The notes: generated by a model not told the origin, from the letters alone. A DNA stretch of 64,000 nt from Pseudomonas sp. MMS21 TM103 (GCF_022132145.1 NZ_JAJISP010000007.1:208860-272859); one strand, 5' to 3'; counted from the stretch's first letter, positions 54,269 through 63,825 are shown. Made by a program: numbers and translations.

Positions 54269-55234
54269 TCAGAGGCCCGTGCGGTTCAAATAATTTTGGT
54301 AGGCGGGCAGGGTGATGGCGGCCAGGATGCCGAGTACCGGGACCAGTAGCCAGAGCCAGGCCAGTACCTTGACCCCGCGGCTGTTGGGCGGTGCTGGTGG
54401 GCCGTAGCGATTCGCTCCGGTTGTGCCAGGAATGACCAGCATCAACAGGGCGAAAACGCCACCGGCGATCGGTACCATGTTGATCAGCCAGAGCCAGCCT
54501 GACCAGCCGATGTCATGCAGGCGCTGTACGCTTATCTGTACGTTGACCACTACAATGCCGATGCCAACCAAGGCCATCAGGATGACGCCGACTAGTGGTG
54601 AAATGGCCAAGCCGATGCTGGCTAGGCCGAACAGGGCCAGCGCCCCCAGCAGTAGCATCAGTGACCAGGCCAGATAGCGCAGGCGGCCGATGCGTCCTTC
54701 GATGCTGAATACGTCGAGCTCACCGAATTCTGGCAGTGCTTCCGCGACTGTCGCCAGGGGTGTCGCGTAGGGGGTATTGCCGGCTCTGCCGATGTCGCCG
54801 GGCTGCTGAGGCTGGTCAGCTTGCGTACTCTTGGAGAGCGCCGCCTGTCGGGCGATAAATTTCTCGATGATGACGCCGCAGGCTGAGCACTCCGCTGCCT
54901 TGGCTTGCCGGTGGTCGCACTTGGGGCAGGTCATGTCGCTGCTGGCGGCGCTCGCGGCGAAGCGATGCTCTCCGGTGTCCTCCAGGCTCAGGCTGACGCC
55001 GGGCTCAGGCTCTTTGCGCGCTCTTGCCCCTGCGCGGTGCAGGGCCGCAAGGTATTGGTCGGCCTCGTCCTCAGACAAGTTGCGCTTTAGGGCGATAGTG
55101 CGGCCACTGAATAGCGCATTAATTCGTGTGTGGTCACTCTTGAACAGGCGCGCAAGTTTGTCTTGGGCGGTTTCCAACGCCACCTCAGGCATTAATTCGC
55201 CACTGAAGACAATCTTGAAACGGGCTTGGGTCAT
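54269..55234 (-). CDS. DUF805 family membrane protein with zinc ribbon
   Basis: The 321-residue protein has an N-terminal soluble part (about 1-95), then CPKC ... CSAC (about 102-119), a zinc-ribbon-like pair. Four to five membrane helices (about 185-320) make up a DUF805 domain, with GRIGRLRYLAW at its entry and RLHDIGWSG as its signature loop. Function is unknown. AAGGAAG precedes the ATG. The SDR remnant starts directly after its stop codon, so they may have formed an operon. Confidence 0.8.
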   Translation of the reverse strand: MTQARFKIVFSGELMPEVALETAQDKLARLFKSDHTRINALFSGRTIALKRNLSEDEADQYLAALHRAGARARKEPEPGVSLSLEDTGEHRFAASAASSDMTCPKCDHRQAKAAECSACGVIIEKFIARQAALSKSTQADQPQQPGDIGRAGNTPYATPLATVAEALPEFGELDVFSIEGRIGRLRYLAWSLMLLLGALALFGLASIGLAISPLVGVILMALVGIGIVVVNVQISVQRLHDIGWSGWLWLINMVPIAGGVFALLMLVIPGTTGANRYGPPAPPNSRGVKVLAWLWLLVPVLGILAAITLPAYQNYLNRTGL

Positions 55235-55509
55235 GCGGGCTTCCTTGTCGGCGCTATGGGTAAAGGGCCACTACAGCCTAGCGGGCCCGCCGGCCTCTGA
55301 ACAGGCAGCCTGGAGCACAAATATGCTGGTTGCTTCACAGTTGGCGTGCCCGTCTGATGGACGATAAAAGTTTGGCTGTTGAGTCGACATGGCTTGCTGA
55401 AGCCGTTCCGGTGAGTGTCGGGTGACTGGAGTGTGGCGGTCGCTGGCGGCCATTGCGTCGATTGTAATTGGCTGCCAGCGACGAGAAGGATCGCCCGCTC
55501 AGTGTCGCT

Positions 55510-56472
55510 TTACCGCGGCCAGCGCTGCTGCAGAAGTTGGGCCCGACGCTGTGCATCGCGGTACTCGCGATCCAGGCGCGCCACCAGCGCATCGACGCTT
55601 GGTAGATCGGCGATGGTGCCGACGCCCTGGCCGGCCGACCACACGGTTTTCCAGGCTTTGGCCTCGTCGCTGATCGGCTTGAGTTTTTCCCCGTAATTGA
55701 TCTCGCCCTTGTTTTGCAGCTGCTTGAGGTCGTAGCCGGCCAGCTCCAGGCTCTGGCGCATGAAGCTGGCCGGCACGCCGGATACCGCCGGGGTGTGGAT
55801 GATGTCGGCGGCCTTGGCGTCCAGAATCATCTGCTTGTAAGCCGCCGGAGCATTGTTCTCTTGCGTGGCGATGAAGCGGGTGCCGAGGTAGGCCAGGTCG
55901 GCGCCGAGCAATTGCGCGGCGAGAATTTCATGGCCGTGATTGAGGCAGCCGGCAAGCAACAGGGTCTTGTCGAAGAACTGGCGGATTTCCGCAATCAGGG
56001 CAAAGGGGCTCCAGGTGCCGGCATGACCACCGGCACCGGCAGCGACCGCGATCAAACCATCGACTCCGGCGTCTGCGGCTTTCTCCGCATGGCGGCGGGT
56101 GGTCACGTCATGGAATACCAGCCCCCCATAGCCGTGCACTGCATCAACCACTTCCTTGGCCGCGCCGAGGCTGGTGATGACGATAGGCACGCGGTGTTCG
56201 ATGCAGATGGCCAGATCGGCCTGCAGGCGCGGATTGCTGCCATGTACTATCAGGTTGACTGCATAAGGCGCGAACTCGGCCTGCAGACCGGCTTCGATCT
56301 CTTCCAGCCAGGCTTTGAAGGCGCCGCTGTCGCGCTGGTTGAGCGCTGGAAAACTACCGACGATGCCGTTACGGCAACAGGCGAGGACCAGTTGCGGGTT
56401 GGACACCAGGAACATAGGGGCGGCCACCACAGGCAGGCGCAGGCGTTGTTCAAGCAGGGTGGGAAGGCTCAT
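55510..56472 (-). CDS. Nitronate monooxygenase family flavoprotein
   Basis: The 320-residue TIM-barrel FMN protein resembles 2-nitropropane dioxygenases. VVAAPMFLVSNP (N-terminus), GSFPALNQR, GLIAVAAGAGGHAG (about 155-168) with the catalytic His, and GADLAYLGTRFIAT are family motifs. It would oxidise alkyl nitronates such as 3-nitropropionate. I chose the ATG at 56472, with GAGGAA upstream; the frame starts earlier, at 56619, but that part overlaps hemJ antisense-free sequence without family match. Confidence 0.9.
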   Translation of the reverse strand: MSLPTLLEQRLRLPVVAAPMFLVSNPQLVLACCRNGIVGSFPALNQRDSGAFKAWLEEIEAGLQAEFAPYAVNLIVHGSNPRLQADLAICIEHRVPIVITSLGAAKEVVDAVHGYGGLVFHDVTTRRHAEKAADAGVDGLIAVAAGAGGHAGTWSPFALIAEIRQFFDKTLLLAGCLNHGHEILAAQLLGADLAYLGTRFIATQENNAPAAYKQMILDAKAADIIHTPAVSGVPASFMRQSLELAGYDLKQLQNKGEINYGEKLKPISDEAKAWKTVWSAGQGVGTIADLPSVDALVARLDREYRDAQRRAQLLQQRWPR

Positions 56473-56491
56473 GCGGATTCCTCGGGCTGGT

Positions 56492-56920
56492 TCAGAAGGG
56501 TTTGACCACGACCAGGATGACGACAGCGAGCAAGACCAGTACTGGTGCCTCATTGAACCAGCGGTAGAACACATGGCTGCGCCGATTCTCGCCGCGGGCG
56601 AAGCGTTTGAGCTGAGCACCGCAGAGGTGCTGATAAGCGATCAGCAGGATGACCAGACTGAGCTTGGCGTGCATCCAGCCCTGGCTGAAGTAGTAGCCGG
56701 GGTTGAGGCTAATTAACCAAGCACCGAAAATCAGGGTGGCGATCATCGACGGCAGCATGATGCCGCGATACAGCTTGCGCTCCATCACGCAGAAGCGCTC
56801 GCGACTGGTGTCGTCTTCGCTCATGGCATGGTAGACAAACAGGCGTGGCAGGTAGAACAGCCCGGCGAACCAGCAGACCATGGCGATAATGTGCAGGGCT
56901 TTGAGCCACAGATAGAGCAT
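56492..56920 (-). CDS. hemJ: Protoporphyrinogen IX oxidase HemJ-like membrane protein
   Basis: The 142-residue integral membrane protein (four helices) matches the HemJ/UPF0093 family, which oxidises protoporphyrinogen IX to protoporphyrin IX in organisms without HemY/HemG. The conserved His in ALHIIAMVCWFAGLFYLPRLFVYH and the Arg/Lys in KLYRGIMLPSM are visible. GGGAG precedes the ATG at 56920. It is divergent from argC. Confidence 0.88.
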   Translation of the reverse strand: MLYLWLKALHIIAMVCWFAGLFYLPRLFVYHAMSEDDTSRERFCVMERKLYRGIMLPSMIATLIFGAWLISLNPGYYFSQGWMHAKLSLVILLIAYQHLCGAQLKRFARGENRRSHVFYRWFNEAPVLVLLAVVILVVVKPF

Positions 56921-57054
56921 TGATCGACTCCCTGAATGATAAATAGGCCCGATAGTAGTGGCCTGTGCCCAATACGTCATCTGCGCGGTTGGCCGTTGGC
57001 GGTTACGGCCTTATCATCGACGGCTTTCCAATGGCTTTCTGCAAGGGGCATGTG

Positions 57055-58089
57055 ATGGTCAAGGTCGGTATCGTCGGCGGCACGGGCTACACCGGAGTGG
57101 AGTTGTTGCGCTTGTTGGCGCAGCACCCACAGGCGCAAGTTGCAGTCATCACTTCGCGCTCAGAGGCGGGCTTGCGCGTCGACGAGATGTACCCGAACCT
57201 GCGCGGTCACTACCCTGGCCTGTGCTTCAGCGTCCCGGATGTCGCGACCCTGGGTGCCTGCGATGTGGTGTTCTTTGCCACTCCACATGGTGTAGCCCAT
57301 GCCCTGGCCGGCGAGTTGCTGGCGGCCGGGACCAAGGTCATCGACCTGTCTGCCGACTTTCGTCTGCAGGACGCCGAAGAGTGGGGTAAGTGGTATGGCC
57401 AGCCCCACGGCGCGCCGGATCTGCTGCCTGAAGCGGTATACGGCTTGCCGGAGGTCAACCGCGAAGCGATCAAGCAGGCGCGGCTGATCGCCGTGCCCGG
57501 TTGCTATCCGACCGCTGCGCAGTTGGGCTTTATCCCGTTGCTGGAAGCCGGGCTGGCCGACACTTCGCGGTTGATCGCCGACTGCAAGTCCGGGGTCAGC
57601 GGCGCCGGGCGCGGTGCCAGCGTCGGTTCACTGTTCAGCGAGGCTGGTGAAAGCATGAAGGCCTACGGCGTCAAAGGACATCGTCACCTGCCGGAAATCT
57701 GCCAGGGTTTGCGTCGTGCGGCGGGTTCTGCGGTCGGTCTGACCTTCGTGCCGCACCTGACCCCGATGATTCGCGGCATCCATGCGACCTTGTATGCGAC
57801 CGTGGTAGACCGCTCGGTCGATCTGCAGGCGCTGTTCGAGCAGCGCTATGCCAGCGAGCCGTTTGTTGATGTGATGCCGGTAGGTAGTCACCCGGAAACC
57901 CGCAGCGTGCGAGGGGCCAATGTTTGCCGTCTTGCCGTGCACCGCCCGCAAGACGGCGACCTGGTGGTGGTGCTGTCGGTAATCGATAACCTGGTCAAAG
58001 GTGCTTCCGGCCAGGCAGTACAGAACATGAACATCCTGTTCGGGCTCGATGAGCGCCTGGGGCTGGCACACGCGGCCATGCTGCCCTGA
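57055..58089 (+). CDS. argC: N-acetyl-gamma-glutamyl-phosphate reductase
   Basis: The 344-residue NADPH-dependent enzyme carries out the third step of arginine synthesis. GIVGGTGYTGVELLRLL (N-terminus) binds NADPH, and the active-site Cys is in AVPGCYPTAAQLG (about 150). KSGVSGAGRG is the glycine-rich loop near the substrate. AAGGGG lies before the ATG at 57055; the frame extends 90 bases upstream but this start gives the family length. It overlaps the next gene by one base. Confidence 0.97.
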   Translation: MVKVGIVGGTGYTGVELLRLLAQHPQAQVAVITSRSEAGLRVDEMYPNLRGHYPGLCFSVPDVATLGACDVVFFATPHGVAHALAGELLAAGTKVIDLSADFRLQDAEEWGKWYGQPHGAPDLLPEAVYGLPEVNREAIKQARLIAVPGCYPTAAQLGFIPLLEAGLADTSRLIADCKSGVSGAGRGASVGSLFSEAGESMKAYGVKGHRHLPEICQGLRRAAGSAVGLTFVPHLTPMIRGIHATLYATVVDRSVDLQALFEQRYASEPFVDVMPVGSHPETRSVRGANVCRLAVHRPQDGDLVVVLSVIDNLVKGASGQAVQNMNILFGLDERLGLAHAAMLP

Positions 58090-58820
58090 TGTCCGGCTGG
58101 GAAGTACGCCCCAGTGACCCGCGCCGCACCGGCCGGATGCGACTGGTGCTGCTGTTGTTACTCCTGGCTATTCCGGCCTCGTTCTGTGCCGGGGTCTGGT
58201 GGCAGCTGCGCGCGACCCAGGCGATTGAGGTGCAGTACCAGCCGATGCAGGAGCGCTTGATCGCGCTGGAGCAGGAACTGGATCAGGTGCGCCAACGCCT
58301 GATTGTGGTCAGCAGTGGTGAGAAAGTCGCGCAGCAGGCCAATGAACAGAGCCGTTTGACCATCAAATTGCTTGAAGAGCAGATCTTCAAGCAGCAGCAA
58401 GACCTGGCGTCCTACAGGGGCGTACTGGCGCCAGCCAGTCGTCGGGAGGGGTTACGGATCCGCGCCTTTGAGTTGCAGGCCACGGACAGGCCGCTGCATT
58501 TCCGCTACAAAATACTCCTCAGCCGGGTGGGCAAGGACGACAAACCCATTGAAGGCCAGTTAGTGGTGACAGTGGAGGGGCGTCAGGATGGAAAGGCGGT
58601 CAGCTTGGAACTGGCCGCATTGACGCAAAATTTTCCTGATCAGTTCAGTGGTCAGGTAATTCCCTTTGCGTTCAAGCACTTCCAAGCGATTCCTGAAGCT
58701 GGACGCTTCGCCGAGCTGAAGTTGCCTGACGGCTTTATTGCGCATCAGATCAGGGTGCGTGCCGAGATCAAAGGCGAAAAGCCGTTGGAGCGGACATTCA
58801 AATGGATCGACCAGGAGTAA
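58089..58820 (+). CDS. DUF6776 family protein: membrane-anchored coiled-coil
   Basis: The 243-residue protein has one membrane helix (about 17-38) and a coiled coil (about 50-105: QPMQERLIALEQELDQVRQRL and EQSRLTIKLLEEQIFKQQQDL). A beta-rich C-terminal part follows. I know of no experimental function. It starts one base into the argC stop and is followed by the bactofilin gene, a pairing kept in Pseudomonas, so a shared envelope role is possible. Confidence 0.8.
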   Translation: MSGWEVRPSDPRRTGRMRLVLLLLLLAIPASFCAGVWWQLRATQAIEVQYQPMQERLIALEQELDQVRQRLIVVSSGEKVAQQANEQSRLTIKLLEEQIFKQQQDLASYRGVLAPASRREGLRIRAFELQATDRPLHFRYKILLSRVGKDDKPIEGQLVVTVEGRQDGKAVSLELAALTQNFPDQFSGQVIPFAFKHFQAIPEAGRFAELKLPDGFIAHQIRVRAEIKGEKPLERTFKWIDQE

Positions 58821-58829
58821 CAGCCTCCC

Positions 58830-59240
58830 ATGTGGAATAAAGACAAACGCAAGACCGACCTGCAGCGCTTCACTGGCAAGACCAGCCTGATCGCGGCGGG
58901 GGCGGAGTTCAACGGAGACTTACAGTTTCATGGCGCTGTACAGGTCGATGGGCGGGTCTGTGGCAATTTGCAGACCAGTGATGGCCTGGTTCGAGTCAGT
59001 GCCGAGGGCCAGGTTGAAGGTGAGATCCGTGCCCCGCGCATAGTGATCGACGGCGAGGTTATCGGCGATGTTTACGCCAACGAGCACCTCGAGTTGGGTA
59101 GCCGCGCGCGAGTGTGCGGCAATCTGTATTACGGCTTGATGGAAATGGCCATGGGGGCGCAGATCGAAGGGAGCATGCGTCCACTCAAAGAGCAGCCGCG
59201 ACCTTTGGAGTTGTCGGGAAATCTGGTTACTGCAGAATAG
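58830..59240 (+). CDS. Bactofilin family cytoskeletal protein
   Basis: The 136-residue protein has the DUF583 core: repeats of hydrophobic residues and glycines such as FNGDLQFHGAVQVDGRVCGNL and VEGEIRAPRIVIDGEVIGDV, which fold as a right-handed beta helix. Bactofilins polymerise without nucleotide and organise cell shape or envelope proteins in other bacteria. It is 9 bases after the DUF6776 gene, probably in the same operon. Confidence 0.9.
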   Translation: MWNKDKRKTDLQRFTGKTSLIAAGAEFNGDLQFHGAVQVDGRVCGNLQTSDGLVRVSAEGQVEGEIRAPRIVIDGEVIGDVYANEHLELGSRARVCGNLYYGLMEMAMGAQIEGSMRPLKEQPRPLELSGNLVTAE

Positions 59241-59317
59241 TTGACCGCTTTTGTAGGGTAAGTGGATAATGCAGGGCCTCAACGCAGTATGGCGTCTAGC
59301 GCCGGGAGATAGTCAGC

Positions 59318-59668
59318 ATGAGCGTCGAAACCTTCACCCCCACAGCTTTGCTATTCACGCAGGGCGCGGCAAGCAAGGTGAAGAGCCTGGTCGATGAAGA
59401 GGGTAACCCTCGCCTGAAGTTGCGCGTGTTCGTCACGGGTGGCGGCTGTTCGGGCTTCCAGTATGGCTTCACTTTTGATGAAGAAGTCGCCGATGACGAC
59501 ACCATTGTCGAGCGCGAAGGGGTGAGCCTGGTCGTAGACCCCATGAGCTTCCAGTACCTGGCGGGTGCCGAAGTGGATTATCAAGAAGGCCTGGAAGGCT
59601 CGCGCTTCGTGATCAATAACCCCAATGCCACCACTACCTGTGGCTGTGGCTCGTCCTTCTCGATCTGA
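59318..59668 (+). CDS. erpA: Iron-sulfur cluster insertion protein ErpA
   Basis: The 116-residue A-type carrier delivers Fe-S clusters to apo-enzymes, including IspG/IspH. The three cluster Cys are in GGGCSGFQYGF (about 44) and TTCGCGSSF at the C-terminus. A GGGAG ribosome binding site precedes the start. It lies between the bactofilin and anmK genes, as in P. aeruginosa. Confidence 0.96.
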   Translation: MSVETFTPTALLFTQGAASKVKSLVDEEGNPRLKLRVFVTGGGCSGFQYGFTFDEEVADDDTIVEREGVSLVVDPMSFQYLAGAEVDYQEGLEGSRFVINNPNATTTCGCGSSFSI

Positions 59669-59689
59669 CTACGTAAGCACAGACGTTCG

Positions 59690-59722
59690 ACGCCGCGCCG
59701 AGTGCGCGGCGTTGTCGTTTCT
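59690..59722. terminator. Terminator between erpA and anmK
   Basis: ACGCCGCGC and GCGCGGCGT (59690-59698 and 59704-59712) form a 9-bp stem followed by TGTCGTTTCTGT on the plus strand, placed 22 bases after the erpA stop and between convergent genes. Confidence 0.8.
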
Positions 59723-59742
59723 GTACTTGTCAAAGCCCCTGG

Positions 59743-60834
59743 TCAGGCGGGATAGATAGCGCCGAGCACTCGCAGTCCGCAAGCGCCTGTCACACTCGGC
59801 CGATTGGTGGGTATGCCTTCCAGGCAGCAATGTGCCAGCCAGGCGAAAGCCATGGCCTCCACCCAATCTGCCGGTACACCATAGGCCTGCGTGCTGTTGA
59901 CTGCGCAGCCTGGGAGCAGGGCGGCGAGGCGAGTCATCAGTGTGCGGTTATGCGCGCCCCCACCGCAGACCAACAGCTCATCAGTCTCGCTTTGGGCACT
60001 GTGCAGCGCTTTGCTGATGCTGATTGCCGTCAGCTCCAGCAGTGTCGCCTGTACATCCGCTTCGGTATAACGGGGTTGCTTGTCCAGGTGCTGGTCAAGC
60101 CAGTCCAGATTGAACAGCTCGCGACCGGTACTCTTTGGTCCTTGGGTGTTGAAGAAGGGGTCGCTGAGTAACGCTTCGAGTAGCTCGGACTGCACCTTGC
60201 CACTGGCTGCCCAGGCGCCGTCGCGGTCATAGCTATCGCCGCGTTGGCGTTGGATCCAGGCATCCATCAGGACATTGCCGGGGCCACAGTCGAACCCGCG
60301 CACAGGTTGATCGGGCGCGAGCAGGCTGAGGTTGCTGAACCCACCGATATTCAAGACCGCGCGATAGCAGTGTTGCTCGCCAAATAGAGTTTCGTGGAAT
60401 GCGGGCACCAGCGGTGCACCTTGACCTCCGGCGGCGACATCACGGCGACGAAAGTCGCTCACTACGCTGATGCTGGTCAATTCGGCAAGCAGGGCGGGGT
60501 TGCCCATCTGGATACTGAACCCGCGGGCGGGTTCATGGCGAATGGTTTGGCCGTGACTGCCGATTGCACGGATTGATGCAGGGGTGAGTTCTTGCCGTTT
60601 CAGTAACGTCTGTATGCCCTGGGCGGCCAATCTAACCCATCGTTGTTCAGTCATGGCCGCACGCGCCAGTTCGTCCGGTCCAGGTGCACACAGGGCCAAA
60701 ATTTCAGCCCGCAGTTGTTCCGGCATGGGCAGGTAATGGGTGGCGAGTAGAGTGGTTTTCTCGCTCTGCTCGATCAGGGCGATGTCCAGCCCGTCGAGAC
60801 TGGTGCCGGACATCAGGCCAAGATAGAGCGGCAT
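59743..60834 (-). CDS. anmK: Anhydro-N-acetylmuramic acid kinase AnmK
   Basis: The 363-residue ASKHA-fold kinase converts 1,6-anhydroMurNAc, from peptidoglycan turnover, to MurNAc-6-phosphate. GTSLDGLD at the N-terminus is the phosphate-binding signature; GSHGQT and FDCGPGNVLMD (about 175) are further motifs, with catalytic Asp in the latter. Together with amgK-murU elsewhere in this window it belongs to peptidoglycan recycling. It follows the M23 peptidase gene at 5 bases distance on the same strand. Confidence 0.95.
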   Translation of the reverse strand: MPLYLGLMSGTSLDGLDIALIEQSEKTTLLATHYLPMPEQLRAEILALCAPGPDELARAAMTEQRWVRLAAQGIQTLLKRQELTPASIRAIGSHGQTIRHEPARGFSIQMGNPALLAELTSISVVSDFRRRDVAAGGQGAPLVPAFHETLFGEQHCYRAVLNIGGFSNLSLLAPDQPVRGFDCGPGNVLMDAWIQRQRGDSYDRDGAWAASGKVQSELLEALLSDPFFNTQGPKSTGRELFNLDWLDQHLDKQPRYTEADVQATLLELTAISISKALHSAQSETDELLVCGGGAHNRTLMTRLAALLPGCAVNSTQAYGVPADWVEAMAFAWLAHCCLEGIPTNRPSVTGACGLRVLGAIYPA

Positions 60835-60839
60835 CTGCG

Positions 60840-62285
60840 TTAGCGCTTGTTGAGAGCGAGCAGGGTGGTTTTTTCCTGATCCATGCGTGCCATCAAGGGG
60901 GTGCTCAGTTGCATGAAACGCTGCTTTTCATTGCGTGCGATGGGATCGGCCATTGGCAGTTTTTGGCTCAGGGGATCGACGTGGGTACCGTTGACCTGAA
61001 ATTCGTAATGCAAGTGTGGTCCGGTGGAAAGGCCGGTAGTACCTATGTAACCGATGATCTGGCCTTGCTTGACGTTGCCGCCGGTGCGGATGCCTTTGGC
61101 AAAGCCCTGCATGTGGGCATAGAGGGTGCGGTAGCGGCTGCCGTGCTGGATGACGACGGTGTTGCCGTAGCCACCTTTACGTCCGGCGAGGGCGATTTTG
61201 CCATCGCCAGCGGCTTTGATTGGTGTGCCACGGGCTGCGGCGTAATCGACGCCCTTGTGCGCGCGGATTTTGTTCAGAATCGGATGGCGCCGGCCGTTGG
61301 AGAAGCGTGAGCTGATGCGAGCAAAATCTACAGGGGTGCGGATGAAGGCCTTGCGCATGCTGGTGCCGTCGGCACTGTAGTAGCTGGTATTGCCCTGTTT
61401 GTCGGTGTAGCGAACCGCGGTGAAGGTCTTGCCCCGGTTGGTGAAGCGGGCAGACAGGATGTTGCCGGTACCGACTTGCTTGTTGTTGACCACTTTCTCT
61501 TCATAGACCAATTCGAACTCGTCGCCATTACGAATATCCATGGCGAAGTCGATGTCGTAACCAAAAACGTTTGCCAGGTCCATGGTCAATCCATGGGAGA
61601 GGCCGGCGCGTTTCGCCGACAAAAACAGCGAGCTGTTGATTACGCCGCGGGCATAGGTGGTTTTGACTTCCGGTTTGACGATGTCCCGCTTGAAGGTGAA
61701 ACCTTTTTCATTCTTGTTGATGCTGATGCTTTCGAGGTCGCTGAGCGTGCTCTTCAGGCTCTCGAGTTGGCCGTCGGCGGATAGTTGGAACTCGAGCGCC
61801 TGCCCAACTTTCAGGCGGCTGAACTGCTTGGCTTCCTTGCTGCTGCCCAAAACGTCGTGAAGGCTGGTGGCGGATAAGCCTACATCGGCGAAGATCGTGG
61901 ATAGCGTATCGCCATTGGCAACCCTGACAATCTTGTGGCTGGGCTCCGGCGGAGTGGAGTCGGCTGTTGCGGTGTTTGGGCGGGTACCGTCATCTTCGGC
62001 TTGGATGCTTTGATCGGCGCTGTTGCTGATGTTCGAGGGCTGCTCGATTCTGGCAAATGGCGAAGCGTTCCGATCTTCGTTGAGCTGATCAGGACGCTGG
62101 GCATTCGTTTCCCGCAGAACAAGCTCCGAGCTATTGTCAAGCTCGAGGCTAAGGTAGGTTTTTTGCGCTTCGACTTCACGTGACGGGAAGACCAGCAAGG
62201 TCAGGCTGAGCAGAGCAGCTATACCGCTTGCAGCGAGGATATGAGTTTTTGGGTAAAGCGGTGGCGCTTTTCTTATAGAGGTCAT
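60840..62285 (-). CDS. Peptidoglycan endopeptidase, M23 (LytM) family with LysM-like domain
   Basis: The 481-residue protein has an N-terminal membrane anchor (about 15-33), a LysM-like or OapA domain (HKIVRVANGDTLSTIFADVGL, about 115-160) and a C-terminal M23 metallopeptidase. Zinc ligands are in HKGVDY (about 356) and GPHLHYEF (about 439), with the catalytic YAHMQGF. It is like P. aeruginosa PA0667 and E. coli MepM, enzymes that cut D,D cross-links for cell-wall growth. I chose the ATG at 62285; the longer start at 62345 has no ribosome binding site. Confidence 0.9.
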   Translation of the reverse strand: MTSIRKAPPLYPKTHILAASGIAALLSLTLLVFPSREVEAQKTYLSLELDNSSELVLRETNAQRPDQLNEDRNASPFARIEQPSNISNSADQSIQAEDDGTRPNTATADSTPPEPSHKIVRVANGDTLSTIFADVGLSATSLHDVLGSSKEAKQFSRLKVGQALEFQLSADGQLESLKSTLSDLESISINKNEKGFTFKRDIVKPEVKTTYARGVINSSLFLSAKRAGLSHGLTMDLANVFGYDIDFAMDIRNGDEFELVYEEKVVNNKQVGTGNILSARFTNRGKTFTAVRYTDKQGNTSYYSADGTSMRKAFIRTPVDFARISSRFSNGRRHPILNKIRAHKGVDYAAARGTPIKAAGDGKIALAGRKGGYGNTVVIQHGSRYRTLYAHMQGFAKGIRTGGNVKQGQIIGYIGTTGLSTGPHLHYEFQVNGTHVDPLSQKLPMADPIARNEKQRFMQLSTPLMARMDQEKTTLLALNKR

Positions 62286-62495
62286 AGGTGGCTTTGACTT
62301 TGAAATAAGTGAAAAGAAAAGATGAAGAAGATGATGAATATGCATTAATTGTATAAAATATAACCAAAACGTCTGTGAGGCAACCCCGAAAGGGCTGTGG
62401 CGGGCAGATGTGCGAGCGTCTGGGCAAAACTTGTTATTTGTACGTGATCTTGTATGGTTGGTTCCCTTTCAATTTGTGTGGTCGTGAGTCCTGTC

Positions 62496-63695
62496 ATGAA
62501 GTCGGTAGAAGAGCAGCTGGCGCTGATCAAGCGCGGTGCGGAAGAGGTTTTGGTTGAGTCTGAGCTGGTGGAGAAACTCAAGCGTGGTCAGCCGCTACGT
62601 ATCAAGGCGGGCTTCGACCCGACGGCGCCGGATCTCCATCTCGGGCACACCGTGCTTATTAATAAGCTGCGGCAGTTTCAGGAATTGGGTCATCAGGTGG
62701 TTTTTCTGATCGGCGATTTTACCGGAATGATTGGTGATCCGAGTGGCAAGAGTGCGACCCGGCCGCCTTTGACGCGCGACCAGGTGCTGGCGAATGCCGA
62801 GACCTATAAAACTCAGGTGTTCAAGATCCTTGATCCGGCGAAAACCGAGGTGGCGTTCAACTCCACCTGGATGGATCAGCTGAGCCCCGCCGACTTTATT
62901 AGGCTGGCTTCGCAATACACGGTTGCGCGTATGCTTGAGCGTGACGATTTCAGCAAGCGCTACTCGACCAATCAGCCGATTGCCATCCACGAGTTCCTCT
63001 ACCCATTAGTGCAGGGTTATGACTCTGTTGCTTTGCGCGCGGATGTCGAGCTAGGTGGGACCGATCAGAAATTCAATCTGCTAATGGGGCGTGAATTGCA
63101 GCGCTCCTATGGTCAGGCGTCGCAATGCATCGTCACCATGCCGCTGCTCGAGGGGTTGGACGGTGTCAAGAAGATGTCCAAGTCGCTGGGTAACTATGTA
63201 GGCATCCAGGAAGCTCCGGGTGTCATGTATGGCAAATTGGTGTCTATCCCAGATGTGCTGATGTGGCGTTACTTTGAGTTACTCAGCTTCCGCTCAATGG
63301 ATGAGATCGCTCAGCTCAAAGTCGACGTCAAAAATGGTGCCAATCCGCGTGATATCAAGATCAAGCTGGCTGAGGAGATAGTCGCGCGCTTCCATGGGGA
63401 GGAGGCGGCGGCAAGCGCTCATCGTTCGGCGGGTAACCGTATGCGTGAGGGCGAGCTGCCGGAAGACTTGCCGGAAGTTGAACTGGTTTCAGCTGAGGAT
63501 ATGCCTATCGCGGCTTTGTTGAACAAGGCTGGCCTGGTCAAGAACGCGGCCATGGCGCGTGACCTGCTGGGTTCTGGTGGCGTGCGAGTGGATGGTGATG
63601 TGGTGGATCGTTCCTTTATACATAAGCAGGGCGCAACCCACGTCTGTCAGGCGGGCAAGAAGGCTTTTGCGCGCATTACGCTAAAGGCTGAATAA
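62496..63695 (+). CDS. tyrS: Tyrosyl-tRNA synthetase
   Basis: The 399-residue class I synthetase charges tRNA-Tyr. The HIGH motif appears as DLHLGHTV (about 47) and KMSKS as VKKMSKSLGN (about 228). The C-terminal S4-like RNA-binding domain (about 340-395) completes it. The start at 62496 has GTGAG upstream. It is divergent from the M23 peptidase and is followed by the rRNA operon promoter region, as in P. aeruginosa. Confidence 0.96.
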   Translation: MKSVEEQLALIKRGAEEVLVESELVEKLKRGQPLRIKAGFDPTAPDLHLGHTVLINKLRQFQELGHQVVFLIGDFTGMIGDPSGKSATRPPLTRDQVLANAETYKTQVFKILDPAKTEVAFNSTWMDQLSPADFIRLASQYTVARMLERDDFSKRYSTNQPIAIHEFLYPLVQGYDSVALRADVELGGTDQKFNLLMGRELQRSYGQASQCIVTMPLLEGLDGVKKMSKSLGNYVGIQEAPGVMYGKLVSIPDVLMWRYFELLSFRSMDEIAQLKVDVKNGANPRDIKIKLAEEIVARFHGEEAAASAHRSAGNRMREGELPEDLPEVELVSAEDMPIAALLNKAGLVKNAAMARDLLGSGGVRVDGDVVDRSFIHKQGATHVCQAGKKAFARITLKAE

Positions 63696-63699
63696 AGGC

Positions 63700-63727
63700 T
63701 TGACGTAGTTTCTGTCGGGCCTATAAT
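63700..63727 (+). promoter_or_regulatory. rRNA-type promoter P1
   Basis: TTGACG (63700-63705), 16-base spacer, TATAAT (63722-63727), and a discriminator CCGCACC. Confidence 0.8.
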
Positions 63728-63797
63728 CCGCACCTCTTCTGGCGCAGGCTTCTCGGTAAACCTCTTGCAAAACAAGAAGTTAGCTTAAAAAGAGAAG

Positions 63798-63825
63798 TTG
63801 CAAAGCAGCGAAAGCTGCGTAGAAT
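63798..63825 (+). promoter_or_regulatory. rRNA-type promoter P2
   Basis: TTGCAA (63798-63803), 16-base spacer, TAGAAT (63820-63825), and a GC-rich discriminator GCGCC. Confidence 0.7.
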
